From Consotaella salsifontis (GTDB lineage Bacteria > Pseudomonadota > Alphaproteobacteria > Rhizobiales > Rhizobiaceae): DNA of 64,000 bases. Under the pieces are notes generated by a model. The model ran no database searches. It was not told the origin of the DNA and worked only from the letters and a program-made list of their open reading frames with translations. The stretch spans positions 40,786 through 104,785 of the forward strand of contig NZ_FUXL01000015.1 in the NCBI RefSeq assembly GCF_900167365.1, written 5' to 3'. Both the position numbers and the translations under genes were made by a program. Of the stretch, positions 6,820 through 15,414 are shown one piece after another; position 1 is the stretch's first letter; each line of letters starts with the position of its first letter.

Positions 6820-8406
6820 ATGCACATGAGTTTCCGATCGATCGGCGCGGCGCTGGCGCTCACGACTTTACTTTGGGCCGGGACCGCCAGCGCGGTGCAG
6901 CTCAACGTCCATAACGGGGGCGACGTCACGTCGCTCGATCCTCAGAAACTCTCGGGTGACTGGGAAAACCGCGTCGCGGGCGACATTTACGAAGGCCTGA
7001 TGACGGAGGATGCCAAGGCCAAGCCTATCCTCGGCGCCGCGGAAAGCTACACGGTCTCCGACGACGGCCTCGTCTACACCTTCAAGATCCGCCCCGACGA
7101 GAAATGGTCGGACGGCGAGCCGGTGACGGCCGATGATTTCGTGTTCGCGTTCAAGCGGTTGATGGACCCGAAGAACGCCGCCGAATATGCCTACCTTCAG
7201 TACACGATCAAGAACGCCGAGGCGATCAACACCGGCAAGATCGACGACATCGACCAGCTCGGCGTCAAGGCGATCGACGACAAGACGCTGGAGATCACCC
7301 TGGAGCACCCGACGCCCTATTTCCTGGGCGCGCTCACCCACTACACCGCCTATCCGCTGCCCAAGCACCTCATCGACAAGGTCGGTGATCAGTGGGTGCA
7401 GATCAGCAACATCGTCACCAACGGACCCTACAAGCCGGTCGAGTGGATTCCGGGCAGCCATGTCCTGACCCAGAAGAACGAGTACTGGCACGCCACGAAC
7501 GATCTGAAGATCGACGGGGTGAAGTTCTTCACGCTGGAGGACAACTCGGCCGCGCTGAAGCGCTACCTCGCCGGAGAGTTCGATATCCTGACCGAGTTTC
7601 CTACCGACCAGTACGAGTGGCTGCAGCAGAATCGCCCCGGCGAAGCCCATGTCGCGCCGTTCGCGGGCCTCTACTACTACGTGATGAACTCCACCAAGGC
7701 GCCATTTGACGACGAACGGGTGCGCCAGGCTCTGTCCATGGCGGTCAACCGCGAGGTGATCGGGCCGCAGATCCTCGGCACGGGCGAATTGCCAGCCTAT
7801 GGCTGGGTGCCGCCGGGCATGGCCAACTATGAGGGCGAGCAGGTCAAGGTCGACTGGGCCGATCTGCCCTACAACGAGAAGGTCGCCAAGGCCAAGGAAC
7901 TGTTGAAGGAGGCCGGCTACGGCCCCGATAAGCCGCTCAGCATCACCCTGCGCTACAACACCAACGACAACCACAAGCGCATCGCCGTGGCGCTCGCCTC
8001 CATGTGGAAGCCGCTGGGCGTTTCCGTCGAGCTCTACAACACGGAGGTCAAGGTTCACTACGCCGACCTGCGTCAGGGCTCGTTCGAGATCGCCCGTGCT
8101 GGCTGGCTGGCCGACTACAACGACCCGGACAACTTCCTGAACCTCCTGAAGACCGGCGTCGAGATGAACTACGGCAAGTGGTCGAACGCCGACTACGACA
8201 AGCTGATCGACGAAGGCAACTCGACCACCGACATGACCAAGCGCTCCGAACTCTTCAAGAAGGCGGAAAAGCTGGCCATGGAAGAATCGGCCGCCATGCC
8301 GATCTATTTCTACGTTTCGCGTCAGGTCGTCTCCCCCAAAGTCACGGGGTACGAGGACAACGCGTTCGACATCCATCGCACCCGCTGGATGACCAAGTCC
8401 GAATAA
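6820..8406 (+). CDS. oppA: Oligopeptide ABC transporter, periplasmic substrate-binding protein OppA
   Basis: A 528-residue solute-binding protein of the SBP_bac_5 family. It captures peptides in the periplasm and hands them to OppBC. Residues 1-26 form a signal peptide ending in TASAVQ; family blocks include NGGDVTSLDPQKLSG, YTFKIRPDEKWSDGEPVTADDFVFAFKRLMDPK, the NGPYK segment and DDERVRQALSMAVNREVI. Overall length and the phrase pattern fit OppA/MppA-type peptide binders rather than dipeptide DppA. The ATG at 6820 follows GAGGTAGG; the further upstream in-frame ATG at 6757 would bury the signal peptide. It heads an oppABCDF operon; an 11-bp stem-loop separates it from oppB, as is common where the binding protein is made in excess. 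Confidence 0.93.
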   Translation: MHMSFRSIGAALALTTLLWAGTASAVQLNVHNGGDVTSLDPQKLSGDWENRVAGDIYEGLMTEDAKAKPILGAAESYTVSDDGLVYTFKIRPDEKWSDGEPVTADDFVFAFKRLMDPKNAAEYAYLQYTIKNAEAINTGKIDDIDQLGVKAIDDKTLEITLEHPTPYFLGALTHYTAYPLPKHLIDKVGDQWVQISNIVTNGPYKPVEWIPGSHVLTQKNEYWHATNDLKIDGVKFFTLEDNSAALKRYLAGEFDILTEFPTDQYEWLQQNRPGEAHVAPFAGLYYYVMNSTKAPFDDERVRQALSMAVNREVIGPQILGTGELPAYGWVPPGMANYEGEQVKVDWADLPYNEKVAKAKELLKEAGYGPDKPLSITLRYNTNDNHKRIAVALASMWKPLGVSVELYNTEVKVHYADLRQGSFEIARAGWLADYNDPDNFLNLLKTGVEMNYGKWSNADYDKLIDEGNSTTDMTKRSELFKKAEKLAMEESAAMPIYFYVSRQVVSPKVTGYEDNAFDIHRTRWMTKSE

Positions 8407-8420
8407 AACCTTGGATTGTT

Positions 8421-8448
8421 ACGGCGAGGTGCCTTGTCACCTCGCCGT
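8421..8448 (+). terminator. Intercistronic stem-loop between oppA and oppB
   Basis: A perfect 11-bp inverted repeat (ACGGCGAGGTG / CACCTCGCCGT) with a 6-nt loop begins 15 bp after oppA. No T-run follows, so it is more likely a partial terminator or an mRNA-stabilising 3' structure that raises oppA output over the downstream transporter genes. The remaining 8449-8691 stretch shows no gene. Confidence 0.6.
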
Positions 8449-8691
8449 CACTGGTGCAAAAGGCGCGCCATTCGCCGTGCCAAGTGCGCCATATCAATTT
8501 CCTTGGGGGGACTGCACAGTATCAGGCGGATACACGGCGGTGCAGCCCGTGTGGGGTCGGACCGAAGCATGATCGGTAAAGACCCCGGCTTCTTGTCGGA
8601 CGATTATCGGGGAGGATCGAACGATCGAGCGGCGTCGATTGACGGCCGCGCTGCGTTCTCCTTTGTCCCAAGCCAGGAGAGGTGACTTTTC

Positions 8692-9615
8692 ATGCTCGGT
8701 TACGCCTCGCGTCGCCTCTTGACGACGCTCCCGGTCATTTTGATCGCCATCACCGCGGCTTTCTTCATCCTGCGGCTGGCGCCCGGAGGGCCTTTCGACC
8801 AGGAGCGAGCGCTGCCGCCAGAGGTTTTGGCGAACCTGCGGTCCTACTATCATCTCGACGATCCCCTGATCGTCCAGTATTTCCGCTATCTGGTGCGCCT
8901 CGCGCATTTCGACCTCGGGCCGTCCTTCGTCACTAAGGACTTCACCGTCGCCCAGCAGATCACCATCGGCCTGCCCTACACCATGACGCTTGGCACCTGC
9001 GCCTTCGTCCTGGCCGTGGTCCTCGGTATCACAGCGGGCATCTTGGGAGCGCTCTACCAGAACCATGCGGGCGACTACCTCATTGCCGCCGTGGCGATGA
9101 CGGGCCTCGTGGTTCCAAACTTCCTCACCGCGCCGATCCTGCAGCTCGTCTTCGGCGTCAACCTGGCATGGCTGCCCGTGGGCGGTTGGGGCGACGGCTC
9201 GATCCGCTTCCTCATCATGCCGGTGACGGTGCTTTCGCTGTCCCACATCGCGCGCATCTCTCGCCTCATGCGCGGCTCGATGATCGAGACGATGAACGCG
9301 AACTTCATCAAGACCGCCAAGGCCAAGGGGATCGGGCGCCGACGAACCGTCCTGCGCCATGCGCTGCGCCCAGCCCTCACGCCCGTCGTCTCCTATCTCG
9401 GCCCGGCAGCCGGCTACCTCCTCACCGGGTCGATCGTCGTCGAGTCGATCTTCGGCATCCCCGGTGTCGGAAGGTACTTCGTCGGCGCGGCGCTGAATCG
9501 TGACTACGGCATGGTTCTCGGCACGGTCGTCTTCTACATGTCGATCATCCTGGTTCTGAACCTCCTCGTGGACCTCGCCTATGCGTGGCTCGACCCGAAA
9601 GTGAGGACGCGATGA
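8692..9615 (+). CDS. oppB: Oligopeptide ABC transporter permease OppB
   Basis: A 307-residue inner-membrane permease (BPD_transp_1). The N-terminus MLGYASRRLLTTLPVILIAITAAFFILRLAPGGPFD is the conserved OppB/DppB opening with the first membrane helix; further helices follow and the EAA coupling loop is seen at about residues 200-225 (NFIKTAKAKGIGRRRTVLRHALRPALTPV). GGAGAGG lies 10 bp before the ATG. The stop codon overlaps the oppC start (ATGA), indicating translational coupling. Confidence 0.95.
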   Translation: MLGYASRRLLTTLPVILIAITAAFFILRLAPGGPFDQERALPPEVLANLRSYYHLDDPLIVQYFRYLVRLAHFDLGPSFVTKDFTVAQQITIGLPYTMTLGTCAFVLAVVLGITAGILGALYQNHAGDYLIAAVAMTGLVVPNFLTAPILQLVFGVNLAWLPVGGWGDGSIRFLIMPVTVLSLSHIARISRLMRGSMIETMNANFIKTAKAKGIGRRRTVLRHALRPALTPVVSYLGPAAGYLLTGSIVVESIFGIPGVGRYFVGAALNRDYGMVLGTVVFYMSIILVLNLLVDLAYAWLDPKVRTR

Positions 9616-10535
9616 CCCTTTACGTGGACAAGCGCGAGGCGCTGGAGAAGCGCTTTCTCGTCCCCGACACCGAGATGCCGGCCGGCAAGCCGCGCTCGCT
9701 GATGCGCGACGCGATGCGGCGGCTCAGGGCCAACAAGGCGGCCGTCGGCGCCATTATCGTTCTGTCCCTGATCATCATTCTCGCGGTCCTGGGCCCCTAC
9801 TTCATCCCCTATGATTACGAAACGCCGGACTGGGGCGCTTTCCGCGCGCCGCCGGACTTCGCCAGCGGGCACTACTTCGGCACGGACCAGAACGGGCGCG
9901 ATCTCTTGGCCCGCGTTCTCTACGGCACCCGCGTGTCGCTGACCGTCGCGATCATCGCGACGTCCGTCTCCGTGACCGTGGGCGTTCTTTACGGCTCGGT
10001 CGCGGGCTTCGTCGGCGGGCGGACCGATCAGGCGATGATGCGCTTCGTCGACGTCATGTACGCTCTGCCGTATCTCCTCTTCGTCATCCTCCTGATGGTG
10101 ATGTTCGGACGCAACGTCTTCCTCCTCTTTGCCGCCATCGGCTTGCTGGAGTGGCTGACCATGGCCCGGATCGTGCGCGGCCAGACCCTGTCGCTCAAGG
10201 AGCGGGAGTTCGTCGAGGCAGCGCGGGCCTCGGGCGTCTCCACCCTGCCGATCATCCTGAGGCACATCGTCCCCAATCTCGTGGGTCCGGTGGTCATCTA
10301 TGCGACCCTCACCATCCCGGAGATCGTCATCACCGAGAGCTTCCTCTCTTATCTGGGCTTTGGCGTGCAGGAACCCCTGACCTCGCTCGGAACCCTGATC
10401 TCCGAGGGCGCGAGCGTCATCCAGGTGATGCCGTGGCTCCTGTTCTTCCCCGGCGCCGTGCTGGTCTCGCTCCTTCTCTCCTTCGCCTTCATCGGCGATG
10501 GATTGCGCGACGCCTTCGACCCGAAGGATCGCTGA
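9612..10535 (+). CDS. oppC: Oligopeptide ABC transporter permease OppC
   Basis: A 307-residue permease with the OppC_N segment (SLMRDAMRRLRANKAAVGAIIVLSLIIILAVLGPYFIPYDYE) and a BPD_transp_1 domain. The sequence HYFGTDQNGRDLLARVLYGTRVSL is the typical OppC/DppC periplasmic-to-helix segment; the EAA loop is EFVEAARASGVSTLPIILRHIVPN. It pairs with OppB to form the membrane channel. The start overlaps the oppB stop by 4 bp, which decides the start against an in-frame ATG at 9585. oppD follows after 3 bp. Confidence 0.95.
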   Translation: MTLYVDKREALEKRFLVPDTEMPAGKPRSLMRDAMRRLRANKAAVGAIIVLSLIIILAVLGPYFIPYDYETPDWGAFRAPPDFASGHYFGTDQNGRDLLARVLYGTRVSLTVAIIATSVSVTVGVLYGSVAGFVGGRTDQAMMRFVDVMYALPYLLFVILLMVMFGRNVFLLFAAIGLLEWLTMARIVRGQTLSLKEREFVEAARASGVSTLPIILRHIVPNLVGPVVIYATLTIPEIVITESFLSYLGFGVQEPLTSLGTLISEGASVIQVMPWLLFFPGAVLVSLLLSFAFIGDGLRDAFDPKDR

Positions 10536-10538
10536 TCC

Positions 10539-11567
10539 ATGGCCGACACTCGCGAAACTCTGCTTTCCCTCACCGATTATTCGGTCGCGTTCGATACGCC
10601 TGATGGTGTGGTTCAGGCGGTGAGCAATCTCGACCTCGACATAGCGCCGGGCGAAACGGTAGCGGTGGTGGGCGAATCCGGCTCGGGCAAGAGCCAGACG
10701 TTCAACGGCGTCTTCGGCCTCCTCGCGCGCAACGCCCGCACGGGCGGCGCCGTGAACTTTCTTGGCCGCGATCTTCTGTCCTTGTCGTCCAAGGAACTCG
10801 ACAAGGTGCGCGGCCGCGACATGGCGATGGTCTTCCAGGACCCGATGACGGCCCTCAACCCGGCCATGAAGATCAAGCGCCAACTTGCCGAAACGCTGGA
10901 GATCCATCGCGGCAAGAGCCGCAGGGAAGCCGAGCGCGAGGCGCTTCAGATGCTCAAACAGGTCGGCATCCCCGACGCTGAGCGCCGCATCAACCAATAT
11001 CCCCACGAGCTCTCGGGCGGAATGCGCCAGCGCGTCGTGATCGCCATGGCGCTGCTTTGCCAACCCAAGCTCATCGTCGCGGACGAACCGACGACGGCTC
11101 TCGATGTGACGATCCAGGCGCAGATCCTCGATCTCTTCCGTGATCTCACCCAGAGCTTCAGGACGGCGCTCGTCCTGATCACCCATGATCTCGGCGTCGT
11201 CGCCGGCATCGCCGATCGCGTCGCGGTGATGTACGCCGGCCGCATCGTCGAGGAAGGCAAGGTTGACGATCTCTTCAGCCGGCCGGCCATGCCCTACACC
11301 GCCGCGCTGATGCGCTCCATCCCGCGTGTCGACCGAGAAGCGGAGGCGGTGGAGCCCATTCCCGGTCGCCCGCCCAATCTCATTCATCCCCCATCGGGCT
11401 GCCCTTTCCACCCTCGCTGCCGCTTCGCGGAAGAGAAATGCGTGCGCGAGCGCCCGCCCCTCGGCGAGGTTAGCGCCGGTCGGCGCGCCGCCTGCTGGTT
11501 CCCCTTCATTGATGCCGAGGCCGGCACCGGCGGTGAAAACGCTCTCGCGGAGACGGCCAATGTCTGA
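10539..11567 (+). CDS. oppD: Oligopeptide ABC transporter ATPase OppD
   Basis: A 342-residue ABC ATPase. Walker A GESGSGKSQ (about residues 44-52), Q-loop in VFQDPMTALNP, signature LSGGMRQRV, Walker B LIVADEPTTALDV and switch His in LITHDLG are all intact. The C-terminal oligopeptide/dipeptide domain ends with the Cys-rich GCPFHPRCRFAEEKC...CW block, which in this family can bind a 4Fe-4S cluster. It works as a heterodimer with OppF. The last 8 bp overlap the oppF start. Confidence 0.95.
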   Translation: MADTRETLLSLTDYSVAFDTPDGVVQAVSNLDLDIAPGETVAVVGESGSGKSQTFNGVFGLLARNARTGGAVNFLGRDLLSLSSKELDKVRGRDMAMVFQDPMTALNPAMKIKRQLAETLEIHRGKSRREAEREALQMLKQVGIPDAERRINQYPHELSGGMRQRVVIAMALLCQPKLIVADEPTTALDVTIQAQILDLFRDLTQSFRTALVLITHDLGVVAGIADRVAVMYAGRIVEEGKVDDLFSRPAMPYTAALMRSIPRVDREAEAVEPIPGRPPNLIHPPSGCPFHPRCRFAEEKCVRERPPLGEVSAGRRAACWFPFIDAEAGTGGENALAETANV

Positions 11568-12582
11568 GGCACTACTTTCGGTCCAAAACCTCTCGACAGT
11601 CTTCGAACTGCGCGCCCGCTCGCCCTTCGCCAAGGCGCCGAAACTCAAGGCCGTCAGCGATGTCTCTTTCGACCTGAAGGAGGGCGAGACTCTCGGGATC
11701 GTCGGCGAATCGGGTTGTGGCAAGTCGACATTGGGCCGCTCCATTCTTCGTCTCATCGAGCCCACTGCGGGACGTGTCGTCTGGCAGGGCCGCGAGCTGA
11801 CAGATCTTTCGGCGGAAGAGATGCGCAAGGCCCGGCGCGACCTGTCGATTATCTTCCAGGACCCCATCGCCTCGCTCGATCCTCGCATGACCGTGGCGGA
11901 CATCATCGGCGAGCCACTGCGCGTGGCAGAACCATCGCTGGATCGCAAGACGCGGCGCCAGCGCGTCCTGAAGGCCATGGAGGAAGTCGGCCTAGCGCCG
12001 GAGATGATCAACCGCTACCCGCACGAGTTCTCCGGCGGACAGGCGCAGCGCATCGGCATCGCCCGCGCCATCATCACGGAACCGAAGCTCATCGTCTGCG
12101 ACGAGCCGGTCTCGGCGCTCGACGTGTCGATCCAGGCGCAGATCATCAATCTGCTCCGGGGACTGAAGGAGCGGCTCGGGCTGACGCTCATCTTCATCAG
12201 CCATGATCTTTCGGTCGTTCGCCTCGTCTCGGACCGGATCCTGGTGCTCTATCTGGGCCGGGTCGTCGAGATCGGGCCTCGCGGCGACGTCTTCGCCCGC
12301 CCGGCGCACCCCTATACCAGGGCGCTTCTGTCGGCCGCCCCCATCCCGGACCCCGACGTCGCTCGTTCGCGCAAACGAATCCCGCTGCAAGGCGACCCGC
12401 CCTCGCCGATCAATCCTCCCTCGGGTTGTGCCTTCCGCACGCGCTGCCCCATCGCGCGCGATGTCTGCGCCAAGGAGATTCCTCCTCTCATTCCCGTGGA
12501 AGGCGGCACACATCGTTCCGCCTGCCTCTTTGCCGAAGAGGTTCTGCGGTCGGGCGACGACATCGCCTCGGCCAGCGTCTGA
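11560..12582 (+). CDS. oppF: Oligopeptide ABC transporter ATPase OppF
   Basis: A 340-residue ABC ATPase partner of OppD. It shows Walker A GESGCGKST, Q-loop IIFQDPIASLDPRMTV, signature FSGGQAQRIGIARAI, Walker B LIVCDEPVSALDVS, the switch FISHDLS and the C-terminal oligopeptide/dipeptide domain with GCAFRTRCPIARDVC. The start ATG at 11560 overlaps the oppD stop; the frame is open upstream but that part is out-of-frame oppD sequence. Last gene of the operon; no clear terminator follows. Confidence 0.95.
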   Translation: MSEALLSVQNLSTVFELRARSPFAKAPKLKAVSDVSFDLKEGETLGIVGESGCGKSTLGRSILRLIEPTAGRVVWQGRELTDLSAEEMRKARRDLSIIFQDPIASLDPRMTVADIIGEPLRVAEPSLDRKTRRQRVLKAMEEVGLAPEMINRYPHEFSGGQAQRIGIARAIITEPKLIVCDEPVSALDVSIQAQIINLLRGLKERLGLTLIFISHDLSVVRLVSDRILVLYLGRVVEIGPRGDVFARPAHPYTRALLSAAPIPDPDVARSRKRIPLQGDPPSPINPPSGCAFRTRCPIARDVCAKEIPPLIPVEGGTHRSACLFAEEVLRSGDDIASASV

Positions 12583-12859
12583 CACCTCAAGGGTTAAGGC
12601 CGGCCGGCCGATCGGCACCAGATCGTCCGCCCGGCCACCCTTCGGCATGAAGACTCAAGTCGATACGTAAATATTAATTTAGTTTATCATTGGCTCCCCG
12701 CCTAAATACATCTTTCTCATGAATATAGATTCATTGGTCTTTCTGCTCACCTTACGTTAACGATTGGCGCCTAGCCTACACGTAGGGGGAGAATCACTCT
12801 GCCGACGCTCTCCTCCCGGTGCTCTTGCCAGCACTGCCCGCCGGCCGTGGGAGGGGCTT

Positions 12860-14443
12860 GTGGACGAGTTGAATCAAGGCAGCCCGATGGGCTGGATTCG
12901 CTGGGCTCTGCGGTTCAACAACGGCTTTCTGGCGCTGCTGAGTTTCGCGTTCCTGGCGATCTTCATCGTCCTTCTGTTCGAGATGCATCGGGACGCATGG
13001 CGGCAAGCCATGACCACGATGGATGATCACGTCAATTCGGTGAGCGGCGATGTCCTGAGGGACGTCGAGATGTTCGACGGCGCCTTGCGCTCCTTGCAGA
13101 CCAGCGCTCTCCTGGCCCGGCCCGAGCAGACCCGCTCGATGCTTCAAATGCTATCGGGCCCGCTTTCACGAGCGGGTCGCCTGCTCATCCTCGATGAAAC
13201 CGGATCGACCGGCGGCCGGGCCGGAACGCCAGGCGCCTCATACGGCCAGATCGATTTCTTCAAGAGCCACCTGGAGACGGTGAGACACAGCCTCTTCATT
13301 GGGTCTCCCTTCACCGACCCCGCGAGCGGTGAGCCGGCGATCGGCTTCAGCCGCCGGTTGCAGGACACGTCTGGCGCTTTTGCCGGAGTCGTGGCGGTCG
13401 TGGTGCCGATGGCCTATCTCCGCGAGAGCACCGAGGGTCTGGAGGCCACGCGAACCAGCGCGGTCGGCCTCTACAAGGCGGACGGCACGGCGTTGGTCTC
13501 GCCGTTCCGCAGCTCCGCGGCCGCCGGCATACCGCAGTCGAGCAAGGAACTGCTGCCGTATCTTTCCAAATTCTCCAGTCTGCTGATCGACCGCGATCCC
13601 TACAGCGGCATCAAATGGGTGACGAAGTTCCGCAGAGTGCGCAACTTTCCATTGGTGGTTACGGCCTCGGTTTCGGAGGAAAAGATCTATGCTTTCTGGC
13701 GCGAGATCGCCTGGGCGCTCGGCGCAGTCTATGCGATTCTCATCGTTGCTTTTGCAGCTTTCGGCTTTCGCCTGACGCGCGAGCTCAAGCTGCGCCGCAT
13801 GAACGAACATCGTTACCGCCAACTCAGCGATCTCGATGGGCTGACCGGCATCGCCAACCGACGCCGCTTCGACGAATCCGCCGTGATGCAATGGCAGCGC
13901 GCCGAGCAGACCTGCAAGGCGCTTTCGCTGCTGCTCATCGACATCGACCATTTCAAGAACTTCAACGACTCCTACGGCCATCAGCAGGGCGACGACTGTC
14001 TGCGTCTCGTGGCGGAAACCGCCGGTCAGTGCGTGCGCGACACCGACCTCTTGGCGCGCTACGGCGGCGAGGAGCTTGTGGTGGTGTTGCCAGGCCTCGA
14101 CATCGCGACGGCACAGGCGGTGGCCGAGCGCATTCGTTCGTCCATCGAGGCGCTGGCCGTGCCCCACCGCGGCCACCCGACCAGGGGCGTGGTCACGGTA
14201 AGCGTGGGATGCGCGGCCACCTATCCGGCCTGCCCGCCGGTGGGAGCAACGGTTGCCGATCTGGTGGCCGCCGCCGACCGGGCCCTCTATCGCGCCAAGG
14301 CCAGCGGCCGGAACATGGTGGCGATGGAGGACGTGATCGCTCCGCCGCCGTTCGAGCGCCCGAGCAGGGAACGGGTGCAAGGCATCAATGAGATCAGGCG
14401 GCGGGAAGCGAAAGAACATCCCACGGAGCCTCTCCCCGTTTGA
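12860..14443 (+). CDS. Membrane-anchored sensor diguanylate cyclase (GGDEF)
   Basis: A 527-residue enzyme that makes cyclic di-GMP from two GTP. An N-terminal membrane helix (about 19-42) and a second one (about 280-303) flank a periplasmic Cache-like sensing region (about 45-278). The GGDEF domain (about 325-500) has an intact active site, GGEEL at 402-406, and an RxxD inhibitory I-site at 393-396 (RDTD), so product feedback is expected; no EAL domain is present. I prefer the GTG at 12860, preceded by GGGAGGGG; an ATG at 12887 is an alternative with a weaker site. The ligand is unknown. Proximity to EPS genes is only about 18 kb, so a link to EPS through c-di-GMP is possible but inferred. 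Confidence 0.9.
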   Translation: MDELNQGSPMGWIRWALRFNNGFLALLSFAFLAIFIVLLFEMHRDAWRQAMTTMDDHVNSVSGDVLRDVEMFDGALRSLQTSALLARPEQTRSMLQMLSGPLSRAGRLLILDETGSTGGRAGTPGASYGQIDFFKSHLETVRHSLFIGSPFTDPASGEPAIGFSRRLQDTSGAFAGVVAVVVPMAYLRESTEGLEATRTSAVGLYKADGTALVSPFRSSAAAGIPQSSKELLPYLSKFSSLLIDRDPYSGIKWVTKFRRVRNFPLVVTASVSEEKIYAFWREIAWALGAVYAILIVAFAAFGFRLTRELKLRRMNEHRYRQLSDLDGLTGIANRRRFDESAVMQWQRAEQTCKALSLLLIDIDHFKNFNDSYGHQQGDDCLRLVAETAGQCVRDTDLLARYGGEELVVVLPGLDIATAQAVAERIRSSIEALAVPHRGHPTRGVVTVSVGCAATYPACPPVGATVADLVAAADRALYRAKASGRNMVAMEDVIAPPPFERPSRERVQGINEIRRREAKEHPTEPLPV

Positions 14444-14551
14444 CGGATGCTGACGAGATACGGCCGGTCTTCCAGATCTGATCGAAGCCGGAGGAATGGA
14501 CAGGTGCGCGGGATGCGATGCACGGCTTTCGCATCTCTAACACCGTCAACT

Positions 14552-15079
14552 TTATGGCGCAGCCGCAATGGAGTTGCTGACGTCCGAGGAATCCGGAGAA
14601 GCGGCGGCTCCGGCTTCCCTTCCTCGACCCGCCTCAAGATTGGCTTTCATCTTAGCGAAGGCGGCTGCGATCGAATTCCGGCCGGCCTCATCGAAGCCCT
14701 CCCACAATCTCTCCGACAGGGCGAGGTGCAATGGCGCGACCTGCTCCAATAGACGTTCCCCGCCCGTTGTGGCCTCGACGATCCTGACGCGACCGTCCTT
14801 GTGATCGCGCCGGCGCTGAACCAGCCCCTCGCCCTCGAGCTTGTTCACATAAGCCGAAATCGTCATCGGCTCGACGCCCATCTGCTCTGCAATGGTGATC
14901 TGCCGGGCGTCGCCCAGCCAGAAAACGTTGAAAAGCGTTCTAACCAAGCCTTCCGTTAGGGATGATCCGGCCCCAATTTCTCGGTCGAAAACAATTTTCC
15001 AGTGTCGCGCCACCTCAGCAAGGAGAAACCCGAAGTCCATCGCGTCGATCTGGCATGCTGTCTTGGCGGCTTCATCCAT
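14552..15079 (-). CDS. MarR-family transcriptional regulator
   Basis: A 175-residue winged-helix regulator. The core (about 40-140) shows the HTH ITIAEQMGVEPMTISAYVNKLEGEGLVQRRRDHKDGRVRIVEATTGGERLLEQ, the canonical MarR recognition helix and wing with the D--DGR motif. A 35-residue Ala/Ser-rich tail has no evident fold. MarR proteins repress genes for stress, efflux or catabolism and respond to small ligands or oxidation; the target here is not obvious since the divergent neighbour is the NAGGN operon 335 bp away and the convergent neighbour is the diguanylate cyclase. Confidence 0.9.
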   Translation of the reverse strand: MDEAAKTACQIDAMDFGFLLAEVARHWKIVFDREIGAGSSLTEGLVRTLFNVFWLGDARQITIAEQMGVEPMTISAYVNKLEGEGLVQRRRDHKDGRVRIVEATTGGERLLEQVAPLHLALSERLWEGFDEAGRNSIAAAFAKMKANLEAGRGREAGAAASPDSSDVSNSIAAAP

Positions 15080-15414
15080 GTTTCGACCAAGCTTTCCCCA
15101 GTGCCGGCGCGCCGGTGTGCCCCGGCCAAGCTACATTGACTTTGCGTCACAGCAAACGGGGAAGGAATTTTTTACTACCCTGAGGCCCCGAGGACGAGCA
15201 AGAGCTGAAAGTTACAGATTCTGGGAGAAGATCAGCAGTCGTCGCATTAACGATTTCGGCGGCTGGCCTATATGATCCGCGAGAGTGCCGCATGCCGTTT
15301 CCGGCGCGTGCGGCCAGGGTTTGTCCTGGACGGACCCGTTTCATCGCGTCGCGCGGTTAAAACCGCTGCGGCTCTTGAAGGTCACTGCCCAGTCAAGAAA
15401 GGGAACGCCCCCTT
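15080..15414. other. Intergenic, 335 bp, divergent promoter region of marR and the NAGGN operon
   Basis: No gene is seen. A moderately AT-rich part at 15160-15260 is the likely promoter area; AAAGGGAACG precedes the downstream ATG. I found no clear operator palindrome. Confidence 0.45.

Noticed and set aside
6868..8376. A 502-codon minus-strand frame opposite oppA
   Set aside because: Val/Asp/Arg/Leu-rich shadow of oppA; no family features.
9579..12011. An 810-codon open frame on the minus strand opposite oppCDF
   Set aside because: It is antisense to four well-conserved transporter genes, has low-complexity composition (Arg/Gly/His/Asp-rich) from GC-rich third-position shadowing, and no ribosome site or domain.
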